DNA of 64,000 nt, from contig OY821779.1 of assembly GCA_963682175.1 (NCBI GenBank), positions 2,554,501 to 2,618,500 of the forward strand, written 5' to 3'. The position numbers were made by a program, and so were the translations under genes. Origin of the DNA: Triglochin maritima. Its lineage: Eukaryota > Streptophyta > Magnoliopsida > Alismatales > Juncaginaceae. Shown here one piece after another: positions 39,070 to 50,247 of the stretch. Positions within the stretch are counted from its first letter, which is position 1. Each line of letters starts with the position of its first letter. The notes beneath the pieces were generated by a model that saw only the letters and a list, made by a program, of their open reading frames with translations, made no database searches and had not been told where the DNA came from.

Positions 39070-40089
39070 AAATATTTTAATTTTTTTTCCCTAAAATATC
39101 TGTGTCGTCGTATAGGTAACAAAGTGAAAATAAGATGTATAGAAGAAGATAGATCACATGCATTTCTTCGGTCCATAAATTTCGACCCACGCGGTCACAG
39201 GCATTGGCAGAAATAATACGACACTGTCGTAGTCGCATCAATGGCAACTGTGAGCTTGAATTCTGGGACACACTTAACTAGTAATCCAACTTGTGATTGG
39301 TATGAGCCGCAGGTCCACACCCTACAGTTGGAAATAATACACTACTTACATAAAAAATGGCAAAAATGTGATCATACCATGCATGGGTCTGCTAATCTGC
39401 TCTCCACTTTTATATACATCCTAACAAATACTTTCATTTTATAATTGTGTTGAATTTTCTGAGCTAGGAGTTTCACTCCAAATAAAAATTATACAACTGA
39501 ATACATTGTTGTGCCCTAATTCTAATTAATACAACTGTTCAACAATACTACTACTGACAATGATAATCATAGTGACAAACTATTTCGAGTAATTCAGAAA
39601 CTCGATCCAGAGATGGTTAGAATTCGATCCACGATCTTGATTATGATATTCCCCAACTGAGCTAGTCCCAATGGGTTGAAACAACTAGATTATTATTTTT
39701 CAACTAAATTAAAATATAAATAACCTATGTTGTTTAATTTACTTCCAAATTTAGAAAAGAGCCTTAAAGGTTAAAGCCATGTCTTTTTGTCACCTACTGT
39801 TTAATCTAATTTCAACTAGAAATACAAAAATTTAACTATAATAAGTGCATGTAATCCACACCTACAAACGGAACAGGAAAGATAATTTCTGCAAATTTTA
39901 TTATCCAGAAAACAAACCACGACCTACATATTAACCATGATCTAATTATCCATCATTAACAACTAAGTCCCCAAACACAGCAACAACGTCACCATTACCA
40001 ATGACACTCAGCAGGCAGCAGTTAGTTATATCAGCAAAATACACCCAATCAGAGAACACAATATTTTATAGGAAAAAAGAAAAACTCAA
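39070..40089. other. Intergenic region and 3' UTR of the calmodulin-like gene
   Basis: AT-rich sequence. The part next to 40089 is presumably the 3' UTR of the calmodulin-like gene. No further gene or repeat boundary is seen. Confidence 0.4.
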
Positions 40090-40554
40090 CTACTTCTTCC
40101 CACCATTCTTCTTCGTCATCATCTTCTTGAACTCCTTGAAATCGACGGCCCCATCGCCATCGCCATCGACGGATCTGATCATCCTCTTGCAATCCCCAAA
40201 CGAGCACTTCTCGCCGATTCTCTTGAGCACCTGGTGGAGCTCCTTGGCGGAGATCCGGCCGTTGCCGTCGAGGTCGTACATGCGGAAGGCGTCCATGAGC
40301 TGGTTGTCGTCGCCGGAGGCGTCGGCGTCATGGAGGAAGAAGTCAACGAACTCCTTCAGGTCGACGAATCCGTCGCGGTCGGCGTCCATCTCGGCCATCA
40401 TGAGGCGGATCTCGTCCGGGGTGGAGTCGGCGCGGAGGGCACGCACTACGCCGGACATCTCCGACGCCGAGATCTTGCCGTCTCCGTTCGAGTCGAAGCG
40501 CTTGAAGACGGATTCCAGGTCGGTGTTGTCGGAGTTAGGGTTTGCGGCGGCCAT
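40090..40554 (-). CDS. CML27: Calmodulin-like calcium sensor, CML27-type, four EF hands
   Basis: Intronless gene of 154 residues. Four canonical EF-hand loops are visible: [12 protein letters not shown] (residues 21-32), [12 protein letters not shown] (57-68), [12 protein letters not shown] (94-105) and [12 protein letters not shown] (130-141). All have acidic or oxygen ligands at positions 1, 3, 5 and 12, so all four should bind calcium. The ATG at 40554 was preferred over an upstream in-frame ATG at 40671 because MAAANPNS starts right before the first helix, and because a TATA box lies between them. CML proteins are cytosolic or nuclear Ca2+ sensors. The C-terminal [13 protein letters not shown] is basic with no lipidation cysteine. 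Assignment to CML27 rests on similarity plus the conserved neighbours golgin, FKBP17-2 and MAPKKK. Confidence 0.88.
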   Translation of the reverse strand: MAAANPNSDNTDLESVFKRFDSNGDGKISASEMSGVVRALRADSTPDEIRLMMAEMDADRDGFVDLKEFVDFFLHDADASGDDNQLMDAFRMYDLDGNGRISAKELHQVLKRIGEKCSFGDCKRMIRSVDGDGDGAVDFKEFKKMMTKKNGGKK

Positions 40555-40614
40555 CGGAGAAGAGAGAGAAGTGGGGGTTGTGGTGTGGGCGTTGGAGGGT
40601 GGAGTTGAGGGTGG

Positions 40615-40622
40615 TTTAAATA
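40615..40622 (-). promoter_or_regulatory. TATA box of the CML27-type gene
   Basis: TATTTAAA on the minus strand, about 60 bases upstream of the chosen ATG at 40554. It supports that start, because the longer upstream frame would place coding sequence across the TATA box. Confidence 0.55.
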
Positions 40623-40697
40623 GGATCGGAAGAAGGAGAGAGATTTTGTTCTGTATTAATACTTCTCTCATTTATTATTATTTTTATTATTTATTAT

Positions 40698-41747
40698 ACT
40701 ATCTCAAACATTAAGTTATTTTTTGACATTTAAAACATCACGAACTATATTAAATAGCGGTGTAATCAATCTCTAAACGAGCGATCCGAGTCTGCTCAAG
40801 ATCGGCTCGTTAAGGGTTTCGAGCGGAAAATTCTGCTCGTGTTCGGTTTGATCTGCTCGAGAGCGGCTCACGAGCGGCTCGTTAATCTAAACTTTTTTTT
40901 GGGTATTGAATTCCTAATAATGTTGTCCTAATAAGTAAATTATAAAATTACTTAAGACAAATATAATAATAGTTACTAACACAATCTTAAAATTAACACA
41001 TAAAATAAAACACAATCTTATAAATTATACGACAATATTAACATCTTATAAATAAAATTATACACTTGGATCAAACAAAATCAACACAATATTAAAATCA
41101 AACACAATCTTCTAAATTGTAGGACAACTCACAACATTAACATCTTATAAATAAGATCATCTACCTGACTCAAACCTTAATTTATTTGAACTTTTGGTGT
41201 AGAAAAGAATGAGAAAAAAAATAATAATGAAAAAAACGAAAAGTTTAGTACTAATATGGTTTTGATTCTAATGAGTATTTTGGTTTGGTTTGTTAAATGG
41301 ATTGTTGGGTTTGGTAAATTAGTTTATTTAATGAGTTTAACATGGGTAATTGGATAGAATATTCAGGTTAATCAAATAATTGAATATAGTAATCAGGTTT
41401 CGAGCGATAATTGAGCGAGCATCGAGCGAGCGGGGTCTGCTCGTGCTCGGCTCGTTACTAACCGATCCGAGCAATTTCGAGCAAAATCAGAGCAAAATCG
41501 AGCGAACATCGAGCGATCTATCGATCCCGAACATAACTTGACATTCCTAATATTAAAGAGTTATTTAAACTATCTGTATTTATTTTATTGTGAAATCTCA
41601 GATGGTCAGTTGCATTTGCATAATTTGGGTCAATTGGAAACAACCTCACTGTTTTACAGTGGTAGGGTTGCGTATATCCGATCCCTCTTATCTCGCTTAG
41701 GCGGGAGCCTCTTCTAAGGCATTGAGGTTATGTTGATGTTGTATGTG
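40698..41747 (+). mobile_element. SINE, copy 2, split by a hAT-type insertion
   Basis: Two blocks, 40698-40754 and 41558-41747, together align with the SINE at 5263-5534. The first block has TTAAGTTATTTTTTGACATT and the second has TTGGAAACAACCTCACTG. An exact 16-bp duplication TTTTATTATTTATTAT flanks the whole (40682-40697 and 41748-41763). The 5' end is about 25 bases shorter than in copy 1. The 3' end has the same GCTTAGGCGGGAGCCTC hairpin and TTGATG tail. Confidence 0.85.
40755..41549. mobile_element. hAT-type non-autonomous element nested in the SINE
   Basis: Begins TAGCGGTGTAAT and ends ACATTCCTA, an imperfect inverted terminal repeat of the same kind as the elements at 986 and 9661. 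An exact 8-bp duplication ATATTAAA lies at 40747-40754 and 41550-41557. Removing element plus one duplication restores the SINE sequence, proving insertion. The interior has GAGCGAGC/GCTCGTTA repeats and no ORF. Confidence 0.88.
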
Positions 41748-41838
41748 TTTTATTATTTATTATCATGTTGATTTTTAAGTCTTCTTTTGAGTTTGATAGT
41801 ATTATATTAAATTGATATGATGTATTATATTAAAAATA

Positions 41839-42370
41839 TTGTTAATTACAGTTTGCCCCCCTGAACTATGTCTTGGTATCACTTTGCTCCCCTAAAGTTT
41901 CAAAGTTAATAGTTACCTTCCCTGAACTTTAATTTTGTAACATTTGCCCCCTTGAACTTTAAAAACTCATTAGTTAACACACATTCGACGTTTTTTTTCC
42001 AATTTTTTTTTGTTGTATCCCTAATACACTCCTAAACCTATATTTACGTGAAAGTTTGGATCGAAACGGATGCCGGATATGGTTGGAATTTGGGTCAGAT
42101 TGACACTCAATTCGACCCAAATTCTAATCATATACGACCTCCGTTTCGATCCAAACTTTCACATAAATATAAGTTTAGGAGTGTATTAGGGATACAACAA
42201 AAAAATTAGGAAAGAAAACGTCGAATGTGTGTTAAATAATGAGTTTTTGAAGTTCAATGAGGCGAAGTGTTACAAAATTAAAGCTCATGGGAGGTAACTG
42301 TTAACTTTGAAACTTTAGGGGGGCAAAATAATACGAAGACATAGTTCAGGGGGCAAACTGTAATTAACCC
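41839..42370. mobile_element. Foldback Mutator-type MITE, long copy
   Basis: An almost full-length inverted repeat, centred near 42105, that can form a hairpin with arms of about 250 bases. It starts GTTAATTACAGTTTGCCCC and ends with its complement. An exact 9-bp duplication TTAAAAATA flanks it (41830-41838 and 42371-42379). No ORF. It shares terminal and internal sequence with 36919-37201. Confidence 0.82.
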
Positions 42371-42379
42371 TTAAAAATA

Positions 42380-43329
42380 TTAATGAAAATTTAAATTTTA
42401 GAGTAACTCTAAAATTCTGTCACACAACTTAAAACTTGAACTTGGATCAAACAAAAGGACATCACACGACCTCTTCAAACCACTAGATTTCACAAGTTGT
42501 TAGAAATGTAAGAATCAAACTTGCATCTCATCTTTACCGGTACTCTGACAAGTCAGATATACAAAATGGGTGTATATTTTTTTTGTTTTTTCCTCCGATT
42601 TAGTGAAGTTGGTGCCGTCCAAATCTTAAGACCACAAATAATGGAATTTGAGATTAGATCCAAAGAAAATGTGCTACCTAGTAGCTAGCCGAAGAATAGT
42701 TGGATGATGACCTAGAAGGTATGATTCGATGGCGCATCACCTCAATTCCAGTTTAATTATTTCAAACTCAGTTTGATATTTTGCGGACTTTTTGACCAAT
42801 TAACTATGTTTTTTTTTGCGGACTGACGAAAATTTCCAAATAATATCAATATATTAACTTATGAATTTTTAATAAATTTATCATCCTTGAGTTCGACCAA
42901 TTTTTCCAATTTTACTCTCAAACAAAAGACTCTCGTATACGTTGTGATCGTGAAAGCTACGTTGAAGTTTTTCACGCTTGTTCTTCACAGAGTTGTACCT
43001 CACTGAATTAAAATTATATATATATATATATTATTAAATCGAAATGTGTTACGTTATTTAACTTATGAAAAACAAAAGATTTCATGCTATTTCAGCAATG
43101 TTGATGTAATTATTAATACGTTAGGTGGTGGGGATTGACGCGGTTCACGAAACGCGCTTGAGTGAAGGGGATATATAGGTTGATGTGGAGGACATCTTTA
43201 TCTTGACGTGTGCGTGAGTTTGACAATGACTTTTGATTTTTTCTTTACGGCATCAACAAATGGGTTAAAAAAAATCGTGAAGAAAATCTTTCCCCAGTTT
43301 TTTTTAAAATCTGAGCAATGGGAGTCTGA
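42380..43329. other. Intergenic, no gene seen, one AT microsatellite
   Basis: AT-rich sequence with a short TA dinucleotide run at 43014-43031. No recognisable coding or repeat boundary otherwise. Confidence 0.4.
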
Positions 43330-43968
43330 AGAATGAAATGGCATGGTGACACGTGGAACCCACCCTTTAATTTAAAAAAAAGAGTTTGAGGAGTATTAAA
43401 AACAAGGAGAACTTTGTAACTTATTTTCTTGTATAATAAAAGTTATATTTTAAAAAGAAAATCATCAACAAATTTATCTTTGTAAGCTCTAAAATTCAAA
43501 ACCTTATTGTTATGTAACTTTTGTAATTTCAAAATTCCTAAATCCCGGTAATTAAGTCAAATTGGACAATTATATGTTCTAAAATGAATATAATCATAAC
43601 TTTTACTTTTCCAATAATTAGATTCCCATTTTAACTTTTCCAAAGATTTTATTCTCAAATTAATTATTTATGAATATTTGTTCGATAATGATTCTGAAAG
43701 AAATACATAAGTAAAACAATTAATAGTCAAGTTTATAAATAATTAAAATATAAAAATGAAATGATAATACATATTTCATTGTAAAGAGTGAGAAATGAGT
43801 TGGTAGGAAGAGAAAAGTTGATCCGACAATAATACATTTTTATTAAATGTCGTGATTGAGAAAAAGATAGAAAATAAAGTTGTGGTTAAATGTTGTGAAG
43901 TGACGTGGTAGTGAAAGAAAATTTAGATAACATTTTGGAAATGTTGTTGTTGTGAATGACCTTAAGGC
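43330..43968 (+). repeat. Dispersed direct repeat, copy A
   Basis: Shares long stretches, in the same order, with copy B at 44690-45197: GTAAAGAGTGAGAAATGAGT, TTATTAAATGTCGTG, TTGTTAAATG-like and GTGAATGACCTTAAGG-like segments. Copy A is longer because of extra sequence in its first half. It looks like a non-autonomous transposon family, but borders and target duplications were not resolved. Confidence 0.5.
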
Positions 43969-44689
43969 ACAATGGGAGAAGTGAAAAATGTTTTTGGAAA
44001 ATTTTGTTAGCTTCAACTTTTTACAAACTTCGTAACAGGCAAACAAAAAATTAATGGGCCACGATGAACATATGCAACTATGATTTTAAAGAAAAGATCA
44101 TTCAAAATTTCTCTATTTGTTACGTCTGTTTTTTCATTTCACAACATTTATCCATTATCTTTCTCTTTCATCTTCTTCTTCTCAAGCCATGATTTTTATA
44201 AACAATTCTATTGTTAAATCAACTCTTCTCTTTCTTCTAATTCATTTCTTACATTTTACAAATTAATTAATATATCATAATGTATGGATTGTTACAAAAT
44301 TTTGATACCACTTTTTTCCCATTTTCAAAAATAATTGTTCGACAAACGTCGGTAATACGAGAAGAATGAAAGTGGACAACGAATTTTTTAAGATGTTTGA
44401 AAATATAACTGTTTGAAATGTACAATAAGAGAATACAATTGTTTCAACTTTGATATTTGTCATGTATGAATCATTGAAAATCTAGTATTTCGAAAATATA
44501 ATATTTATATAGCAATGTGTGTATACTGTAGAACATGAGGAGAAAAGACTTATTGTAATTTTTAAAATTGTATTACTTTTATTTTCTAAGATATTTCAAT
44601 TTTAAAATAATACAATCATCTCTTGATTAAAAATCGATACAAAATAAAAATAAGTCTCACACCAAGTGAAAACAAAAAAACCCACACCA

Positions 44690-45197
44690 TCCGCGCGTCT
44701 GGGATCACGTGGGCCCAACGAATGATCAAAATCAAAACAAGTTTTCTAATCTATTATCTTGTTAAATAAGAAATATAAAATTTTAAAAAAATCACTAAAA
44801 TTTGTATCTTGTCAATATCTACAAAGACACTCATATTATTATATAATTTTGATAATTTCAAAATTCTAAATAACAAATAGTTAATTCAAATGGAACAACT
44901 ACCCGGCAAACAATAATTTTGAAAAAAAAGAAAGAAAAAAAGTTAATAGTGAAGTTTATTAATAATTAAATTAATATATAAAATGTAAATAATAATATAT
45001 ATTTATTGTAAAGAGTGAGAAATAAGTTGGAGGTAAGAGAAAATTTTAATTTGACACCAAGATAATTTTATTAAATGTTTTGTTTGAGAAAAATAGAAAG
45101 AATAAAATTATTGTTAAATGATTTGAAGTGTAACAAATGACATGATAGAGAAAATTATGATAATATTTTAGTACATACCGTTCGTGGATGACCTAAG
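44690..45197 (+). repeat. Dispersed direct repeat, copy B
   Basis: Counterpart of the repeat at 43330-43968, with a related start (ATCACGTGGGCCCA against ACACGTGGAACCCA) and end (GTGGATGACCTAAGG). It has an internal deletion relative to copy A. No coding capacity. Confidence 0.5.
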
Positions 45198-47147
45198 GAT
45201 GATTTTTGAAGCTTTTACTTCGAGGTTGACACACAATTTTCTTGTTTTGAACACATTATGGTTAGTAAATCACTGTTATCGTGCATACCTCCATCCGGTG
45301 ACAGTGATAAACACATAGCTTTGATATTTATTAGACCAGTCAATTCTAATATCATGTCAAATTTGATTGTGTCTCACAAATTCATTGAAAATTCTTAAGT
45401 CGAGAGTAGTGAATCTTTCTCTGCCACCAAATGTTATGTCTATATTGAGAAAAATGTAGGACTACATATAAAAAACCAAGCAAGAGCCGTGAATTCGCAA
45501 AGAATTAGCTGTATAAGATTCAAAATATTAAACCTTGGCAACAATAAGTAGTTCGATGATTTATGAAAATGCAGATGGTGTAAAATAAACCAAGTGGATA
45601 ATATAGAATTTTGTCTGATCTTGTTACATGATTACATGTGGAAACACATTGAACTTCTATTATTTTTCCAATGATTAGACTTGTTTAATCCGTATCCAAA
45701 GCACATTGTACAAATACAATGTTAATTTTAGACGAGTTAAGAATAAATATAGCACGTCATCAACAAAAAGCATCATCTTTTTTATCAAAAACAAAAGCCA
45801 TCACGTAATCACATGTTGGTGGAATCAAATCCAAATAGCTGGCAAGTAGTTAAGTGTTATTTCTGTTTCATAATCAATTCATAAAAAACATGAGGGCGAT
45901 TCGTTATTCTTAAATTTTGTTTACACGTGAAAAGGTGTTTCAACTTAGAGGTTGGCATTTGGCAAAGAATCTTAAGATTACAGTAGTTTTTGTTCTAGCA
46001 AGAGACGTATTCCTTTCTCTCTGGAGAAGTCTAATTTATCTATTCTTTCTTTTTCCGTGGTATAAATGTTCCAAATAGGGAGTGTGGATAATAACTTTTG
46101 CAAATAACTAGACAATAGCGTTAGACAAAAGCAAGCGTAAAAAAGTTCAACCAAAGGTTAGGAACTTAGGTAAAGTGTAAAACGTTTATTTAATAGGTTT
46201 CAAAATTTTAAATGAGCTAGGTTGATATCCTTATTAAACTTTAACGACCATCTAAATCATGGAATGTTAGACTCTCATTGAGTGGTTCAATGCACTTTGT
46301 TTTTCGTTTGAAATAGTTGGACGCAAAGCAGCCTTTGTATGATAATCATTTTTCTTCTGGAATGTCATGCTACAGGTAAAGATATTCGAGAAACATGCAA
46401 TAAACATTTCATTAGCTCAAAATTCTGTTAGACAGTGACACAAGAAAATGATTTTTTTAGTAACACAAGAAAAGGAATTTTCAAATAGTGATTTCTAGAT
46501 ATTGATAATTTGAGAACTACAGTCAGGACTGTAATTGGTATCGAAGAAGGTCCTGAGTATTAAGAACTATATAGTCCTGAGGACTCCAATTTAAGGAAGT
46601 GGATCGACGTCTTAGCTAATGGTACTAAGATTAATTTAAATTGCAAGTAAGGAAGTCATCTAATTTTGTATTATTTGTAAGTTTTTTCAGGAATTTCCCA
46701 TTCGTGTTAGACTGTTAGGGTGTGAGAAATCATGTATTATAAATTTAAGTGAGGAACTGAAGTTTCAACTCTCTAAAAATCAATTACACAGAATTAACAT
46801 GAAGTCTATAATTTCCATTTTCCAACAATTAGTCAATTACCTTGCAGACTAAATTAGCTGAGAATAATGATTGAATCCAACATGTGAGTTACATGTTGAG
46901 ATTTAATTAAAAAATATTAAATGTTTTCAGAAAAAAATATATTACCCTACAAACTAATTATACACTAAGAAATTCACCCCTTAAAACTCTTATTTTCAAA
47001 TTTCAAGCCAAATCTGACCATTCAACTGCTTATTTATTCATCTCTTCTGTGGAAAACAGAACCACAAAAAAAGGGGCAAGACCATACAGAATATTAAAGT
47101 GGTCACTACCTACAATCGTATCATATATCATCAGATGCCCAAACTCC
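45198..47147. other. Intergenic region downstream of the FKBP gene, no gene seen
   Basis: AT-rich, with no ORF of recognisable kind. The right 100-150 bases are presumably the 3' UTR of the FKBP gene. Confidence 0.4.
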
Positions 47148-48947
47148 TCATGCAGGTGCAATAGAAACCTTATCAACCTGAACAACATATTCCAGAGTAG
47201 AATTAGACGGGATGAGAACATCCGACCCAAGATCAGCACCCATGTCACCAAAAGCAAGGCTTGGTGGGATAACAACTCTGGCCTTCCCTCCAGCCTTCAT
47301 TTGCCTCAGAACATACTCCACTCCCTCACACATCCCCTTTGTGTAAGGTCTTGAGCCCATCACTAGTGCCAGTGGTCTCTTGCCTTGGAATGTGTCCATG
47401 AACACTTGGTTGCTGCCTTGGATTTTGCCTTGGAGATCAATTACTACTAGGTCTCCTAGTCTTGGTGATGACCCTCCACCTACTCTCAGCTCATAGTATC
47501 TGGATTCATGAACACAAAGATTGTGGTTAATTATATTTTAACTTAAAGGACCAACTGTGGGTAGTTCAGCTGAGAGATCTTTAGTTTTGGGAGGACCAAG
47601 ACTAGGGATCAAATTTTGGTAGGCATATTAGCAGAGAATTCAAATGGAATAGGATAGAGTAGATAAAATCAAAAGCATAAGTAACTAAAGTTGTCTTAGA
47701 TGTTCTTGTCTTTGTATTATGGTTCCTTGTAATTTAGCTCTAGTTCTCTTTAATTAATGAAATCTCAACGCTTTATAAAAAAAATTCAAATCAAGATGAT
47801 CTACCTTTTTTCCCTATAAGTAGGATGTAGGAAAGCTTACTTGATGCCATTGGGAAGCAACACTTCTTTCTCCATATCAACATCCCTGCAATATGCCAAG
47901 AGTAACCACTTTTTTTATGAGTGTTTAATAGGTAATTGAAAGTTTTATAGAAATGAGAAATTTAAGATTTGATTAAGTTGGTGTGAAGCTTAATTATACT
48001 TCTTTTGATTCGAGCGATTATATAATTTCCTCAATACGAGCTAATAAAAAAATGCAGTCTTCTAGTTAAATACTATGAATAGAATTGTCTAACTGCCATA
48101 GATGAGCTAATGTAAATGAGTTGATGTCCATGGCTTGTAGCTCAACTTATGTATATCTAAATACGAGCTAATGTGTTGGGCTATCAATGTCTTTAAATTC
48201 TTCGATGCGAAATCATTCTCGACACTCGTCGGAACATGTGCGATTTTGTAACATCACAAGTGCAATCTCTGTGTATGATAAATACGGGTGAATGTATTAA
48301 GCCGGTACGTCTTTCAAGCTATGTTATCAAATTAATGAGCAGACTTCCAATTTAAAACGTATGGATGAAAGTCACAGAGTTAAATCCCATAACTGTCTCA
48401 AGGAGTTAAGACCACAAGTTTGTGAATTAATCTCCAAACCGAACTGAAACAAATTTGTCTTTAATTCAGCTCCAGAATAGAACACTTTAATGTACAATAC
48501 TATTACCATCTGCCTATATCATACGGCTTGAAGTTGAAGGAATAATAATTAACTTCTAATGACTTAAACACAATGAAATACTTACTTTGTATCAGTCTCT
48601 TGCTGGTAGGCCTCGAAGCGGGTCTTGACTTGCTCAGAGACAACTCCAAACCCCAAGAATGCAACCCAAGCGAGCCCAGCCCCAAGGCCGAACCTCCGGC
48701 TGAGACCCGAGGCGATCCAATCGGTCGAGTCAGCAGCCGGTGGAGTTCTCAGTTTTTTCGGTTTCACATCTTCTACCGGATGAAGTGATGGTGTAGCCAT
48801 CGATGACAATTGTTGGGCTGAAGAAGGCTCCTGACTTGGCGGCTGCGGTGGAGGCGTTTGAGGGGTTTGTTGTTGGGAGTGTGTGGGAAGGTGCTTTTTG
48901 ATTGGATGGGTGATGATAGAAGGAGAGCCTAAGAAGGTAGCTGCCAT
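47148..48947 (-). CDS. FKBP17-2: FKBP-type peptidyl-prolyl isomerase, plastid, FKBP17-2 type
   Basis: Three exons join in frame to 252 residues: 48947-48586, 47885-47841 and 47499-47148. The N-terminus (MAATFLGSPSIITHPIKKH) is Ser/Thr/Pro-rich and poor in acidic residues, as for a chloroplast transit peptide. A hydrophobic span (GLGAGLAWVAFLGFGVVSEQ) follows, then the FKBP fold: GDLVVIDLQGKIQGSNQVF, GMCEGVEYVLRQMKAGGKA, VVIPPSLAFGDMGADLGSDV, ending LEYVVQVDKVSIAPA. Family members catalyse proline isomerisation, but several plant plastid FKBPs have lost active-site residues. Here the flap AFG motif is kept while the usual YG is changed, so activity is uncertain. The gene lies head to tail downstream of the MAPKKK on the same strand. 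Confidence 0.88.
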
Positions 48948-50247
48948 TGTGGGTTTTTTTGGGAGGATTTGTGATTGTTGAGTGGAGGGAAGAGTGGTAA
49001 TTATGTGGATGATATGATGATATGAGTGGAAAGGGATTACCTTGTGTAGTAGGGACTAGAGAGTGACCACAACCACCTTATCCACTTCTAAGAGGGAAAT
49101 GCTAGTGCCTTTGAATGTACTAAGTATATTTTCAATCGAAGAAATCCATAAATACTAAATTTCTCAAACGTAATTGCATTTTTCATGTATAATTAGCAAG
49201 TTACGTTAACTAAAACTCGATATTAATGTTGTTTGAGTAAACACTTTTTCGGGCTCCCAGAGTCACGATTCATGCATGGATCTTGAAAATATATAACAAA
49301 TTAAATATGATTATAATTGAATGTAATCCATTTAAATAATTTGCAAACATTGGTCGTTTCTCAACCATCCTTGCAAAGCAATTCCAATCAACAAATATAT
49401 GATATGTTTAATATAACTTAGACGAAGACTGCCTATACATAAGATGATTTGCATCCATCTCCAGTAATCTCCAAGTATAGGATTTTTTATTTTTTGAAAG
49501 TATGTACAGGAAGTGTATAGTTATGAGAACGGACAAAATTTTCGGGCCCATCTTGCATTGCTTAAAAATGATAAATAGTTCTATTAATTTCAATCCCGCA
49601 AAACTGCTTAGAAATTTTTCAATCCCGCAAACTGCTTGTAAATCTCTCAATTTTCCTGGTGAAAGCTTTCAAACAAATATTTAATCAGAACATGGAAACA
49701 AAGTAATGATGATGGAAATATACAGTAAGCTGCTGCACCTTAACTAGAGTTCCAGTGCAAGCTAATACAACAAACCAATGATTAAAATATCAAATTCTGT
49801 GCCAAGGAAAAGCCATGAATGCTGGCCTAAGAAACCAGAAAGGAAGCAAAAACAGATTACAACTTTCTTTTTTCATGCTTCTCCCTTAACAACAGATACA
49901 TCTACAATAAGCAAAAATGGCTCCAAGAAAACTCCTAAACACAATAAAAAACTGTGGCTCCTATGGCCACAGAAAAAAGTACACAACCACCACTATAGGA
50001 TCAGCAAGTCACTTGTGCTTGGCTGCTACCCAGATTGATCCTTCAGCTTGATTTGAGCAGCAAAAATGAATGAACCAGAATATTCAAATTTACAAATACA
50101 TAAAGGAAGTTAGACAGAAATGAAAATTTACAAAGCGTAATTTACAGTGATGGAACCCAGGAATAGCACTTGATGCCAATAGCATGGGAACATCCGATGT
50201 GTGTCAATAGTAATCAAATTATTGTATCAAAACCTCAAAGATGTCTG
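48948..50247. other. Intergenic, FKBP promoter and kinase 3' UTR
   Basis: The first few hundred bases are the FKBP promoter and 5' UTR. The stretch up to 50247 is downstream of the kinase stop codon. No additional gene is seen. Confidence 0.4.

Noticed and set aside
40555..40671. Upstream in-frame ATG extension of the calmodulin-like protein
   Set aside because: It would run coding sequence across a TATTTAAA box, and the added residues are not like the N-terminus of CML proteins.
40001..40714. 237-codon plus-strand ORF across the calmodulin-like gene
   Set aside because: Antisense shadow of a high-GC EF-hand gene. The minus strand has four perfect EF loops.
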